From: Paenibacillus monticola
GTDB taxonomy: Bacteria; Bacillota; Bacilli; Paenibacillales; Paenibacillaceae
DNA length: 64,000 nt
NCBI RefSeq assembly: GCF_009664975.1
Contig: NZ_WJXB01000021.1
Location: 1 to 64,000 of the forward strand
Direction of reading: 5' to 3'
A program made the translations under genes and the position numbers. Positions 8,197-17,502 of this stretch are shown in pieces; position 1 is the stretch's first letter, and the number at the start of each line of letters is the position of its first letter. Below the pieces are notes generated by a model. The model did not search any database, was not told the DNA's origin, and worked only from the letters and a program-made list of their open reading frames with translations.

Positions 8197-9761
8197 TGAA
8201 TCGGAGCATTCGGACAACAGCCTCCCCTGCGAACCTTAAGCAAATGGATTTCATCCAGGCCATTCTGGGGAAGTACGGCATGACCAGATGGCGGAGCAGT
8301 TTTCAGAACCTGATCCTGCGGCAATATTCTTTGCTGTTCGCGGAGCCGGAAGCTGTGCAGCCTGCACACATGGTTATTAACAGCATCCATCCTGTTAAGC
8401 AAACGCATATACACCATACTACCTATTATCCCGTAACGCAGGTTAGGACGGTTTCGGGGACGGTAAACCGCATGCTGCACATTGCTCAGAGTAGACATGG
8501 AGCTGGAATCAGCAATCCGCCTTCCTCTCCAGGACACTATGAGGGTGAACAGAGCGGAGGCCACTCTACTGCGGGGAGACTAAGCCCCATCCAGGTATTA
8601 CAGGAGAGAGTCCGGAAGAGGCAAAGCCGTGAACATCTGGTAACAACGGTATATCGCACTGAAAATTTGGCGAAGAGTACCGTGGAACCTGTTGCCGCCC
8701 AGGCTGCCGAGAGCAATCAGGAGCGGACGGCGGCCCCGTTAAGGTTTTACCTTCCGCAGATGCCGGGAGTGGCTGCAGCGGGAAGGAATCTGGTAGAGCG
8801 GCGCACTGGAAGCGGGCTTCAGCCTGATTCCGGAGATTCACGGCAGCGTGAATCCATTACGGATAAGGCTGCTCAGTATTTGCCCACAGCTCGTCATCAG
8901 TTGCAGACGATGCGGTCCTATATGTTAACTCAAGGTGCTGACACCGGAACCATTGATCAGCCATTGAGGCAGAAGCCTGAGCCGGGAACATTTCCTTATG
9001 AGCAGGCTGGGCCTCCAACTATGGCACTGAAGAGTAATAGAGAGGCAGTCTCAGGCTCTGCCGGGACAGCTGTGGAAGCACAGTACAGCACTCCATCCTT
9101 GATCTTCAGGCCAAATTCGGGTCCGCGCTCCCTGGCAAGGCCCGTTCTTCACCTGGGCTTAGGACAGAAACTTGCGGCTGCGCTGGAGAAGCTGGAGAGC
9201 AGGCAGGAGCTCCTGAATCCGCTGCTTGCTGAACCTGGAGCGATTTATCGGGGGCTGCAGCCGCCTTCCCCGCGGTCCCTCCTGCCTCATGGTATTCTGT
9301 CAGATCTACTATCTATGGTTCAGCAGTATGACTCCGCACCATTAAGCGGAGCTGCGAAGCCAGGATATCCGGGAGGGCGGCTTTCAGTTGCGCCGAAGCC
9401 CGGCTTGCTCTACACCGCCAAGGGGCTGGCATTGCCGCTAGCACCGCAGGGAAGAAAGCCCGGAAGCAAGCTCCTGACAGCTGGCCTTGAGCATGAAGAG
9501 TACCTCCAGGACGCAGGCAGCTACAGCAATCTGATCCTGCGGAGGCCTGAAGCGCCTAAGACTGCCCGGCAGGAGCCGGTTCAGCAGCGCCTGGAGCCGG
9601 TTCTTCAGGCACAGGCAGCTCTGCTTCCATCCCAAGCCTTCGCCAAGGCGGCTCCAGTAGCAAAAATGGATTCTGCAGAACTGAATCAGCTGGCCGAAAG
9701 GGTCTATCAGGTGCTTGAAAAGAAGATGGCAATTCGCAAGGATCGGAGGGGGCTAAGATAA
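8196..9761 (+). CDS. Unrecognised Pro/Gln/Ala-rich eCIS protein
   Basis: A 521-residue protein I cannot assign. Residues ~10-60 look folded (FIQAILGKYGMTRWRSSF), the middle ~400 residues are rich in Pro, Gln, Ala, Arg and Leu and probably disordered, and the last ~30 form a predicted helix (ELNQLAERVYQVLEKKMAIR). Start and stop both overlap neighbours by one base (TAATG), so it is an integral part of the operon. The slot between second tube and LysM adaptor, together with the lack of any obvious tape-measure gene, makes it a candidate for length control or for packing the tube lumen. That is inference. Confidence 0.6.
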   Translation: MNRSIRTTASPANLKQMDFIQAILGKYGMTRWRSSFQNLILRQYSLLFAEPEAVQPAHMVINSIHPVKQTHIHHTTYYPVTQVRTVSGTVNRMLHIAQSRHGAGISNPPSSPGHYEGEQSGGHSTAGRLSPIQVLQERVRKRQSREHLVTTVYRTENLAKSTVEPVAAQAAESNQERTAAPLRFYLPQMPGVAAAGRNLVERRTGSGLQPDSGDSRQRESITDKAAQYLPTARHQLQTMRSYMLTQGADTGTIDQPLRQKPEPGTFPYEQAGPPTMALKSNREAVSGSAGTAVEAQYSTPSLIFRPNSGPRSLARPVLHLGLGQKLAAALEKLESRQELLNPLLAEPGAIYRGLQPPSPRSLLPHGILSDLLSMVQQYDSAPLSGAAKPGYPGGRLSVAPKPGLLYTAKGLALPLAPQGRKPGSKLLTAGLEHEEYLQDAGSYSNLILRRPEAPKTARQEPVQQRLEPVLQAQAALLPSQAFAKAAPVAKMDSAELNQLAERVYQVLEKKMAIRKDRRGLR

Positions 9762-10372
9762 TGGCGGAGAAAGCGAAGATTATTCCTCTGGATATGCCCG
9801 TGGGAGCCATTGAGGTCATGTTCAACCCCAATGAGTACACCGTTTCATTCGAAGGGAAATATACGGGGGAGAAGAACAATAAGCAATTTCAAATTACAGA
9901 AACACCAGAATTTAAGGTTTCCTTATTCTATGATACCTATGAGCAGCGGACGGATGTGCGCAAGAAGACCAAGCTGCTGACCTCGCTACTTGACCCCAAG
10001 GTCAGCGGAAAAAGCACGAAAAAGCCGCCGGTGTGTATGTTCGTCTGGGGTGGATTCACGTACCGTGGACTTCTCAGCAAAATTGAGCAGAAGTTCACAA
10101 TGTTCATGGATAATGGCACACCTGTCCGCTCTCTGCTCGATGTTACCTTCATCACGGATGAGCCGGACAAAAGCGTGGAGGACAGCCAGGGCCTTAATGC
10201 CTGCCGGAAGCTATGGGTTGTCAAAAGCGGCGACCGGCTGGACCTCATTGCGAATGAGGCGCTGAAGGAGCCGCTGGCGTGGCGCCGGATCGCCGAGCTG
10301 AACAGGATTGTCAATCCAATCGGCTTTCCTGGAACAAACGATATCGGGAGAACCTTGGTTATCCCGGATTAA
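9761..10372 (+). CDS. CIS tube adaptor with C-terminal LysM (Afp7/Pvc7-like)
   Basis: A 203-residue protein. Residues ~12-140 match the contractile injection system tube-protein domain (VMFNPNEYTVSFEGKY at the start, then FVWGGFTYRGLLSKIEQKFTMF). Residues ~150-203 are a LysM domain (LWVVKSGDRLDLIANEAL, ending RTLVIPD). In Afp/PVC and T4 (gp53/54) such proteins glue the first tube ring to the baseplate hub; in this setting LysM mediates protein contacts rather than cell-wall binding. Its start overlaps the preceding stop by one base. Confidence 0.88.
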   Translation: MAEKAKIIPLDMPVGAIEVMFNPNEYTVSFEGKYTGEKNNKQFQITETPEFKVSLFYDTYEQRTDVRKKTKLLTSLLDPKVSGKSTKKPPVCMFVWGGFTYRGLLSKIEQKFTMFMDNGTPVRSLLDVTFITDEPDKSVEDSQGLNACRKLWVVKSGDRLDLIANEALKEPLAWRRIAELNRIVNPIGFPGTNDIGRTLVIPD

Positions 10373-10384
10373 GGCGGGGATTGT

Positions 10385-11428
10385 ATGGGCACCAGTGTAG
10401 CGAATTACAAGATTGAGCTGAATGGGAGCAAACTGTCCTCTGAGCTGACAGCTGCGGTGGAAGGAGTCACGCTGGAGGATGAAATCAATCTGCCGGCTTT
10501 ATTTTCGATTCAGATGAATATGGTTAATTCCGGAAGCGGTATGTGGCGGGGAACAGATCTCAAGAGCATCAAGCCGGGAGACAAATTGAAGCTGTCGCTT
10601 GGACTCGACAAGCCTGAGCCGATGATCAGCGGGGAGATTACTTCGCTTGATCTTAATTTCGCGGAGCATTCCGTGCTGGACATTCGCGGATATGACCTGC
10701 TGCACAGGCTTCGTATGGGGACGAGAAGCAAAGCTTATCTGAAGAAAAAGGACAGCGACATTGCTTCGGAAATCGCCAAAGAGCATGGACTGACCCCTGT
10801 GGTAGATGATACTGGAACCGTGTATCCCTACATATTCCAGAATAATCAGAGCAATTATGAGTTTCTGCTGGAACGGGCGGCCATGCTCGATTATGAGCTA
10901 TATGTGGACGACAAGAAGCTGTATTTCATCAAGTCACGGTCGGTGAAAGCTCCGGGGCTGCCGGAGATGAGCTTCAAGAAGGATTTTGAACGGCTGAATC
11001 TGGAACTGAGAGCACTTACCAGGGGGAGCAAGGTGAAGGTCAAGGGCTGGGACGTGAAGGAGAAGAAGGAGCTGGAGGCCATCGCTAAGAGCGGAGACGA
11101 GACGACCAAGATGGGCGGGAAGGAATCGGGGTTCTCCTTAAGCGCCAAAGCCTTTGAGGAATCGCCGATCGCCATTATGGCGGAGAACCTGCTTGATATG
11201 AACGAGGCTAAGAAACTGGCTTCTGCCGCTTACAACAGCCGGCTCCGCGATTTCATCGCCGGGGAGGGGATGTGCTGGGGGAACCCGCTGCTCCGGGCCG
11301 GCAAGACGGTGAAGCTGCTGGGCATGGGCGACCGCTTCAGCGGCATTTATTATATTGTAGCTACGGTTCACAAGATAGACAGCAAGGGCTACACAACGAC
11401 TTTTAAGGTGAAGAGGACTGGCCTATGA
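10385..11428 (+). CDS. Baseplate hub protein, phage late control gpD family
   Basis: A 347-residue protein of the gpD/Pvc8 hub family, equivalent to the N-terminal half of VgrG. Indicators are the N-terminal VANYKIELNGSKLSSELTAA, the central LDIRGYDLLHRLRMGTRSK and AKEHGLTPVVDDTG segments, and a C-terminal MGDRFSGIYYIVATVHKID. It forms the trimeric hub on which the spike sits. The gene starts 12 bases after the LysM gene with a GGCGGGG ribosome site, and its TGA overlaps the next ATG (ATGA). Spike functions are thus split over two genes rather than fused as in T6SS VgrG. Confidence 0.9.
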   Translation: MGTSVANYKIELNGSKLSSELTAAVEGVTLEDEINLPALFSIQMNMVNSGSGMWRGTDLKSIKPGDKLKLSLGLDKPEPMISGEITSLDLNFAEHSVLDIRGYDLLHRLRMGTRSKAYLKKKDSDIASEIAKEHGLTPVVDDTGTVYPYIFQNNQSNYEFLLERAAMLDYELYVDDKKLYFIKSRSVKAPGLPEMSFKKDFERLNLELRALTRGSKVKVKGWDVKEKKELEAIAKSGDETTKMGGKESGFSLSAKAFEESPIAIMAENLLDMNEAKKLASAAYNSRLRDFIAGEGMCWGNPLLRAGKTVKLLGMGDRFSGIYYIVATVHKIDSKGYTTTFKVKRTGL

Positions 11429-12147
11429 ATGAGGGACCCGGAATTACCAATTTTGTCGACAGCATGATTAACGAGGGGCGGATCTTCGGTGTAATGGTAG
11501 GAATAGTCATCAATAATGACTCTGCGAACCATGCGGATAAACCCGGGCCTGGACGGGTGAAGGTGAAGATCCCTCTGATGGGGATGCCGGAATCCAACTG
11601 GGCACGCATGGCTTCCTGGATGGCAGGGAAGGAGCGGGGGGCCTTTTGTCTGCCTGAGGTGGACGATGAGGTGCTGGTAGCTTTTGAGAATGGGGATGTC
11701 AACCGCCCCTATGTGATCGGGTCCTTGTGGAACGGAAAGGATACACCGCCGGAGACCAACAAGGACGGCAAAAATAATATCCGTATGTTCAAATCCCGCA
11801 GCGGACACATCCTGCAGTTTGCCGACACCAAAGGAGAAGAGAGCATAACACTATCTTCCGCCAAAGGCCATGTAATCAAGCTGGATGACAAAAACGGCGC
11901 GGAGCACATCCAGATCACCGACAAATCAGGCAAGAACAAAATCGTCATTGATACCAAAGCGAATAAGCTGTCGGTATTGTCCGGACAGGATATTGAAATT
12001 TCGGCCCCAAGCGGAAAGCTGTCCCTCTCTGCCAAATCGATTGAAATGAAATCATCGGCTGAGACCAAGATCGAAGCTTCGGCGGGGATGGATGTCAAAG
12101 CGGCAGCCAGCATGACCTTCAAAGGGGCTACAGTCAACATCAATTAG
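11425..12147 (+). CDS. Baseplate spike protein, gpV/VgrG OB-fold with beta-helix
   Basis: A 240-residue protein: an OB-fold phage baseplate V domain (GRVKVKIPLMGMPESNWARM near residue 40, then LPEVDDEVLVAFENGDVNRP, and VIGSLWNG) followed by a repetitive polar region (residues ~150-240) with the short strands expected of a triple-stranded beta-helix spike. It carries the PAAR tip encoded next and punctures the target envelope. The start overlaps the gpD stop as ATGA. There is no C-terminal effector extension. Confidence 0.9.
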   Translation: MNEGPGITNFVDSMINEGRIFGVMVGIVINNDSANHADKPGPGRVKVKIPLMGMPESNWARMASWMAGKERGAFCLPEVDDEVLVAFENGDVNRPYVIGSLWNGKDTPPETNKDGKNNIRMFKSRSGHILQFADTKGEESITLSSAKGHVIKLDDKNGAEHIQITDKSGKNKIVIDTKANKLSVLSGQDIEISAPSGKLSLSAKSIEMKSSAETKIEASAGMDVKAAASMTFKGATVNIN

Positions 12148-12163
12148 TGAGGGGGCTTCATTC

Positions 12164-12559
12164 ATGGGACAGCCTGCAGCTAAGAAAGGCGACCGCATCC
12201 TGGCTACCGATACGCATATCGTGATGATTCCGGCCGGATCGGCGCTCGTTCCTACGCCTTTGCCCCATCCCTTTACGGGCATTCTGGACGGTGCTCTGAG
12301 CGCAAACGTCAAGATTATGGGGCAACCGGCTGCTACAGTGGATTCCACCGCCACGAATACGCCGGCGCATGTTCCGCAGGGAGGCCCGTTTCAAAAGCCT
12401 CCGGCAAATCAGGGGAAAATTATCGCCGGCAGCGCGACGGTAAAAATCAACGGAAAAATGGCTGCCAGAAACAGTGATCCGGCGCTGACATGCAATGATC
12501 CGGCCGACCTCCCGGCAGGCAAGGTGGTTGCGGCGGGAACGGTCTTAATAGGAGGCTGA
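12164..12559 (+). CDS. PAAR-like spike tip protein
   Basis: A 131-residue protein composed of PAAR-type repeats. GQPAA occurs near both the N-terminus and residue 53, with PLPHPFTGILDGALSANVKI between and the C-terminal NGKMAARNSDPALTC segment. It matches the sharpened tip on gpV/VgrG spikes (Afp10/Pvc10), where metal-binding residues staple the cone. It lies 16 bases after the spike gene, with a GAGGGGG ribosome site, and has no fused toxin. Confidence 0.88.
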   Translation: MGQPAAKKGDRILATDTHIVMIPAGSALVPTPLPHPFTGILDGALSANVKIMGQPAATVDSTATNTPAHVPQGGPFQKPPANQGKIIAGSATVKINGKMAARNSDPALTCNDPADLPAGKVVAAGTVLIGG

Positions 12560-12562
12560 AAT

Positions 12563-12958
12563 ATGGAAGTCGTAGATTTTTTGGGACGGGGCTGGAAATA
12601 CCCCTTTGCTGTCCAGCGGGGCAGCATCAATTCTTCGGGTGGAGAGGACTCCATCAGAGAATCCATTATTATGATTCTTTCAACTGCCCGCGGCGAACGG
12701 GTGATGAGGCCGGATTTCGGCTGCAGGCTGAATGAGCTGGTGTTCTCGCCTAATACAATGAGCACTGCAACCTTGCTGAGAAGCTTCATTGAAGAGGCGC
12801 TGCAGAACTGGGAACCCCGGATTGAAGTGGACGACATTACGGTCACGCCACGCTCCGACCAGTCTGAGCTGGAAGTGTCCATTGACTATTCGATCAGGGC
12901 CAGCAACAGCAAATATAATCTGGTCTATCCATTCTTCCTTGAAAGTGTGGGGAAATAA
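12563..12958 (+). CDS. Baseplate wedge protein, gp25/gpW family
   Basis: A 131-residue gp25-like protein (GPW_gp25, Afp9/Pvc9). Diagnostic stretches are the N-terminal FLGRGWKYPFAV, SGGEDSIRESIIMILSTARG and RVMRPDFGCRLNELVFSPN. Gp25 nucleates the sheath on the baseplate. It starts 3 bases after the PAAR stop, and its TAA overlaps the ATG of the large baseplate gene by one base. Confidence 0.92.
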   Translation: MEVVDFLGRGWKYPFAVQRGSINSSGGEDSIRESIIMILSTARGERVMRPDFGCRLNELVFSPNTMSTATLLRSFIEEALQNWEPRIEVDDITVTPRSDQSELEVSIDYSIRASNSKYNLVYPFFLESVGK

Positions 12959-15900
12959 TGCCAAACATTGTGCCTACCATTGATAAGCGGAATCAGGAAC
13001 AGCTGGTTCCGGAACTAAGACGCTTAATCTACCAATACTGCAGCAAGGAATGGACGGATTTGACGGAGGTGGAAGCAGACAAGAAGGTAGATGCTCTGGT
13101 CCATATCTTTACCGGTATGATGGGCAAAGTCATCAGCCGGCTGAACCAGGCGCCAGAGAAGAACTTTACCTCCTTTTTGAATCTGATCGGCATTCATCCA
13201 ACACCGCCCAGAGCAGCCAAAGTACCGCTGCTCTTCAAGCTGAAGCCGGATGCTGACACCTTCAGCACGATTCCGGCAGGGACCCGGGTATCGGCCCAGC
13301 CCGAGAATCAGGCAGAGGTGATTTTTGAAACCGAGAAGGATTTGACGGTCATCCAGCCAAGGCCGGTCAGGGCCGTAAGTCTTGACCCCGAAGAGGACCA
13401 GTGGAGCAATCAGGATTATCTGTTTGCAGAGGAGCCTACCGGCCAGAGTGCCAGATTGTTCAGAGGCGATTCGACGGTGGTTCACAGGCTGTACCTGGGA
13501 CACCCGGAGCTGCTCGGGTTCGAGGAGCCGGGCAGTCGCTTGTCGGTGTATTTCAACAAGCCGGATGCAGCGCTGACTACAGCTGCGGAAGGGCAGGACG
13601 GAACCGGAGATCTGCTGATGAATATGGACTGGTTCTGCTTCGATGAAGAAGGGAACGCTGTACAGCTGTCCCCTTCAATGGCCGAGTCTGTGGAGGATTC
13701 CGCCTGGAGGGCGGTGGTACAGTTCGACCGCCTGTCCGGAGTGAATTCGAAGACACTTGCCGGTTACGAGCAGGCGGAGGTGCTGCGGGAATGGCCGGGC
13801 AAGTGGATATTTGCCGAGCTGAAGACGCCCATAACCGTGGACACCCTGATGCCGGATATCGAGGATATCCGCTTAGAGCTAAACGTAGTCAGCCCGCTGC
13901 CGCTTGCACCGGATGTGACGGTGAACAACGGCACGCTGCTGGATATGGGCAAGGATTATTATCCCTTCGGGGATAAGCCCAAAGTGAACGACACCTTCTA
14001 TATCGCCTGCAGCGAAGCCTTCTCGAAGCCGGGTTCCCGGATTACGCTGAAGCTTGAGCTGTCCGAACCGGAAATCAGCAAGCTGCCGGATACCCCGTAT
14101 GTGAGACTCGGCTGGGAGTACTGGAACGGCAAGGAATGGCTCGGTATCAGCAGTATGGAAGAGATGCTGGACGAAGGGGTTGCGGCTTCAGGAGACGGGG
14201 CGGGCAGTGCGGCCTGCCTAACTGCCAGTGGAACGCTTAGCTTCGAGTGTCCGGGGATCAAGCTGCTGACGTTGGGTGGTGAAGAGCGCTACTGGATTCG
14301 TGCCCGCATCACGGGCGGCAATTATGGTGAGGATGCGAAATATGAATACCAGGATGAAGAGGTCAAGCTGGGAGAAGGGAGCATCAATATAGCTAAGCTG
14401 AAGGTTACGCAAGCGACCTATGCTCCCCCTTCCATCCGCAAGCTCGGTATTGCTTACAGCTACACACTGGAGGCGCATCCTCAAACCGTGCTTACAGAGA
14501 ATAATTTCAGCTTTGCGGACAAGTCGGCTGCATGTCTGGCGGAAGGGGAGTATTTCAAGCCTTTCTATCCCTGTGCAGAGCTTGAGCCTACGTTCTATCT
14601 GGGCTTTGACCGTGATATCAGCAATCTGCCGGTTTCGCTCTTTTTTCCTTTAACTGGTGAACAACTGGGGCGTCCGGTAGTAGCCTGGGAGTACTGGGAC
14701 GGTAGAAGATGGCTGACGCTAAGCGTAAATGACGAGATCAGGGGCTTCACACGCAGGGAAATCCTGCAGTTTGCCTTCCCGATGGATATTGAGAAGCGCC
14801 CGCTGTTCGGAACAGAGCAATATTGGATTCGTGCCCGGCTGGAGGAAGGACGTTTTGAGATTTCTCCCAAGGTCGATGCTATTCCCTTAAACGCAGTATG
14901 GGCCCGCAATTCGAATTCTGTAGCCGGTGAGATTCCGGGCTCCAGCAATGGTGAAGAGAACCAGAGCTTTCAGTTATCGAAGACGCCTGTGCTGCCTGGA
15001 CAGAACCTCAGAATCCGCGAGGCGTCGGGGCAAGGCGAATGGGTACTCTGGGAGGAAGTCGACACCTTTTCGTTATCTGGCTCGGACGGAAGACACTACC
15101 TGCTGGACAGAAGCAGTGGAACGGTTATTTTCGGGGATGGAAGGAACGGTATGATCCCGCAGGCGGGAACCGATAACATCCTATGCGATTATAAGCATGG
15201 CGGCGGAGTATCCGGAAACGTTGCCGCAGGCGCGATATCCAAGATATGGGACAGCTTCAGCTGGCTGGATTCGGTGACGAATCCAGTGGCGGCGGACGGC
15301 GGATTTGACCAGGAGGAAGCGGAGCAGGCAAAAATCCGCGGACCGCATACGCTGAAGAGCTGGAACAGGGGCGTAACCGCCGAGGATATGGAATGGCTCG
15401 TGCGTGAGGCGATGCCCCAGATTGCCAAAGTGAAATGTCTCAGTGCCATGAACCGTGATCTGGAATTCGTCCCGGGCACAGCCACAATCATTGTGGTGCC
15501 GGAGACAGACGATCCGAAGCCTGTCCCCAGTCAGGAATTGCTAAGTGAAATTGAAGCCTATCTGTGTGAACGGACCTCGGCGATACTGAACACAAGCGAA
15601 CCGGGAATTGAAGTGATCGGCCCGGATTACGTCCGGACCTCTGTGGAGGCAACAGTAGCGTTCACCTCGGCAGACCAACGGAAGGTGGCGGAGGGTCGGA
15701 TCATAGACAACCTGAAGCAGTTTTTTCATCCGCTCTATGGCGGAGACGGTGATACGGGCTGGGATCTGGGTCAGAACCTTTATATATCCGAGGTCTATGC
15801 CGTGATCAAGAATACGCCGGGTGTTGATTATGTATCCGATATTGCCATCAAATCTTCGGTGCAGTGCTTTACGGTGAAGCTTGAACCCTTGGAGAACGGG

Positions 15901-16596
15901 CCATATAAGCCTCTGGCGGCATACCCGAAATACAGTGTGGTCCGCTCTGACGACAACTCCATTCAATTTGCGCTTGCAGAGCCGGTGGAAGCCGGAAGTG
16001 AAGTGAAATCGCTGGTGCTTAAGGGGTTCAAGGAGAATGGAATTATCAGGCTCCGCTACAGAACCTATGAGCCGGTAGAACTGATTGTCCTATCCATCGA
16101 CGGCGATATTCTGGAATGTCAGACCCTTGATGAGGGGCCGCTGGAGCGGAGTTATCCCGAGGGCAGCGATCTTGAATTTGATATCACCGATGATCTAACG
16201 GTCCGCACCTATATTCTTAACGGACTGGACTCAGGTGCTGCATCGTTTTTTGTAAAGACCGCCGTGTTCGAGCAGAAGGATATTGTCTTCTTGAGCCGGA
16301 CGGATGAGTATGTGAACACCACGCCGCTCAAGATCCATGGAATCAGCACGGAAAATATTTTCCTTGAAGAGGATGAGCTGATCTGCGGCGGGATGCATCT
16401 GGTGAACAAGCCGGAAGAGCATATCTTTCCATATCTTATGGATAAGCATTCGGGCCTGCTTCATGATGTGACCGGGACTACGGCAGACTGCAAGCTGGAA
16501 GCCATCCTCAAGGAGGACCGCAAGTATTTCACAGAATTGACTGCTGTTCCTGAAACAGCGGTACGTTGCCCTTATTGTTTTCCTATCGAGCTGTAA
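12958..16596 (+). CDS. Large baseplate protein (Afp11/Pvc11-like, J-type)
   Basis: A 1212-residue putative baseplate assembly protein of the class called Afp11/Pvc11, the main baseplate wedge component. Several ~150-residue beta-rich units repeat a WEYWNGKEWL / WEYWDGRRWL motif followed by an RYWIRARI / QYWIRARL strand. A gpJ-like core follows (~780-1000, with GGFDQEEAEQAKIRGPHTLK and LYISEVYAVIKNTPGVDYV). The C-terminal ~200 residues are an extra domain ending in CPYC, a possible metal site. The gene overlaps gp25 by one base. Confidence 0.88.
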   Translation: MPNIVPTIDKRNQEQLVPELRRLIYQYCSKEWTDLTEVEADKKVDALVHIFTGMMGKVISRLNQAPEKNFTSFLNLIGIHPTPPRAAKVPLLFKLKPDADTFSTIPAGTRVSAQPENQAEVIFETEKDLTVIQPRPVRAVSLDPEEDQWSNQDYLFAEEPTGQSARLFRGDSTVVHRLYLGHPELLGFEEPGSRLSVYFNKPDAALTTAAEGQDGTGDLLMNMDWFCFDEEGNAVQLSPSMAESVEDSAWRAVVQFDRLSGVNSKTLAGYEQAEVLREWPGKWIFAELKTPITVDTLMPDIEDIRLELNVVSPLPLAPDVTVNNGTLLDMGKDYYPFGDKPKVNDTFYIACSEAFSKPGSRITLKLELSEPEISKLPDTPYVRLGWEYWNGKEWLGISSMEEMLDEGVAASGDGAGSAACLTASGTLSFECPGIKLLTLGGEERYWIRARITGGNYGEDAKYEYQDEEVKLGEGSINIAKLKVTQATYAPPSIRKLGIAYSYTLEAHPQTVLTENNFSFADKSAACLAEGEYFKPFYPCAELEPTFYLGFDRDISNLPVSLFFPLTGEQLGRPVVAWEYWDGRRWLTLSVNDEIRGFTRREILQFAFPMDIEKRPLFGTEQYWIRARLEEGRFEISPKVDAIPLNAVWARNSNSVAGEIPGSSNGEENQSFQLSKTPVLPGQNLRIREASGQGEWVLWEEVDTFSLSGSDGRHYLLDRSSGTVIFGDGRNGMIPQAGTDNILCDYKHGGGVSGNVAAGAISKIWDSFSWLDSVTNPVAADGGFDQEEAEQAKIRGPHTLKSWNRGVTAEDMEWLVREAMPQIAKVKCLSAMNRDLEFVPGTATIIVVPETDDPKPVPSQELLSEIEAYLCERTSAILNTSEPGIEVIGPDYVRTSVEATVAFTSADQRKVAEGRIIDNLKQFFHPLYGGDGDTGWDLGQNLYISEVYAVIKNTPGVDYVSDIAIKSSVQCFTVKLEPLENGPYKPLAAYPKYSVVRSDDNSIQFALAEPVEAGSEVKSLVLKGFKENGIIRLRYRTYEPVELIVLSIDGDILECQTLDEGPLERSYPEGSDLEFDITDDLTVRTYILNGLDSGAASFFVKTAVFEQKDIVFLSRTDEYVNTTPLKIHGISTENIFLEEDELICGGMHLVNKPEEHIFPYLMDKHSGLLHDVTGTTADCKLEAILKEDRKYFTELTAVPETAVRCPYCFPIEL

Positions 16597-16629
16597 TAAG
16601 ACATTGAACTAAGAAAGGAGGAAGAACCT

Positions 16630-17502
16630 ATGCCGCTTCCAGTACCGAATTTGGATGATCTTAGCTTCGACGAGCTTGTAGCGGATGCCAAAACGCTTAT
16701 TCCGCTCTACGATCCGGATTGGACGAATTATAATCCCTCCGATCCCGGCATTACACTGGTGGAGCTGTTCGCATGGTTCAGTGAAATGGTTCTCTACCGG
16801 ATTGACCAGGTGACGGATGAGAGCAAGCTGCAGTTTCTCAAGCTGCTGGGTATAACTCTGGGCGAAGAGGAGGAGCTTACAAGCGGGATACAGCGCGGGG
16901 CGAAGCAGTTCTCGGAGAGCTACAGGGCCGTAACGGTAGCGGATTTTCAGCTGCTCTCCAAGCAGAGCCTGCTGGAAATCCCAGGCATTCTGGATACTTA
17001 TCCCGACCTCGCGGTGCGCACGCTCTGTCTGATTAATACGGATATGGAGAATGGCACCGGAGTGAGTAAAGAAGCCTTCGGGCACGTCTCGGTGATAATG
17101 GTGCTGCAGACTGAGAATCAGAAAGATCTGCTTCGTGAAGTAACGGAGATCAAGCAAAGTGTAAAGGCCTATCTGGATGCCCGCAAGCTGCTGACTACCC
17201 GTGTCCATGTGGTGGAGCCCGATTACCGGGATGTTGTGATCGAGATGACGGTTTCTGCCAAGAACCAGAGCATCGGCAGCATCGTTAACGACAGCATTGT
17301 ACGATTTCTGGATCCGGTAAGCGGCGGAGAGGAAGGCCAGGGCTGGCTTCCGGGAAGAAAGCTGTATGCGTCTGATCTGTATCATCTGGTAGAAGGCATA
17401 ACCGGAATCGATCATGTGACGAGTGTGACGCTGGACTCCCCCGACCTGCTGCCGTTCCAATTATTTAAGCTGAAGGACCTGAAGATTGAGGTGGAATCAT
17501 GA
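16630..17502 (+). CDS. Baseplate J-like protein (second wedge component)
   Basis: A 290-residue J-like wedge protein. It opens with PNLDDLSFDELVADAKTLIP and then YNPSDPGITLVELFAWFSEM, the usual start of large eCIS baseplate proteins, and ends with ASDLYHLVEGITGIDHVTSV. It is shorter than Afp12-type homologues, so several insert domains are missing. A very strong ribosome site (AAAGGAGGAAG) precedes the ATG. Its TGA overlaps the next ATG by four bases. Confidence 0.87.
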   Translation: MPLPVPNLDDLSFDELVADAKTLIPLYDPDWTNYNPSDPGITLVELFAWFSEMVLYRIDQVTDESKLQFLKLLGITLGEEEELTSGIQRGAKQFSESYRAVTVADFQLLSKQSLLEIPGILDTYPDLAVRTLCLINTDMENGTGVSKEAFGHVSVIMVLQTENQKDLLREVTEIKQSVKAYLDARKLLTTRVHVVEPDYRDVVIEMTVSAKNQSIGSIVNDSIVRFLDPVSGGEEGQGWLPGRKLYASDLYHLVEGITGIDHVTSVTLDSPDLLPFQLFKLKDLKIEVES

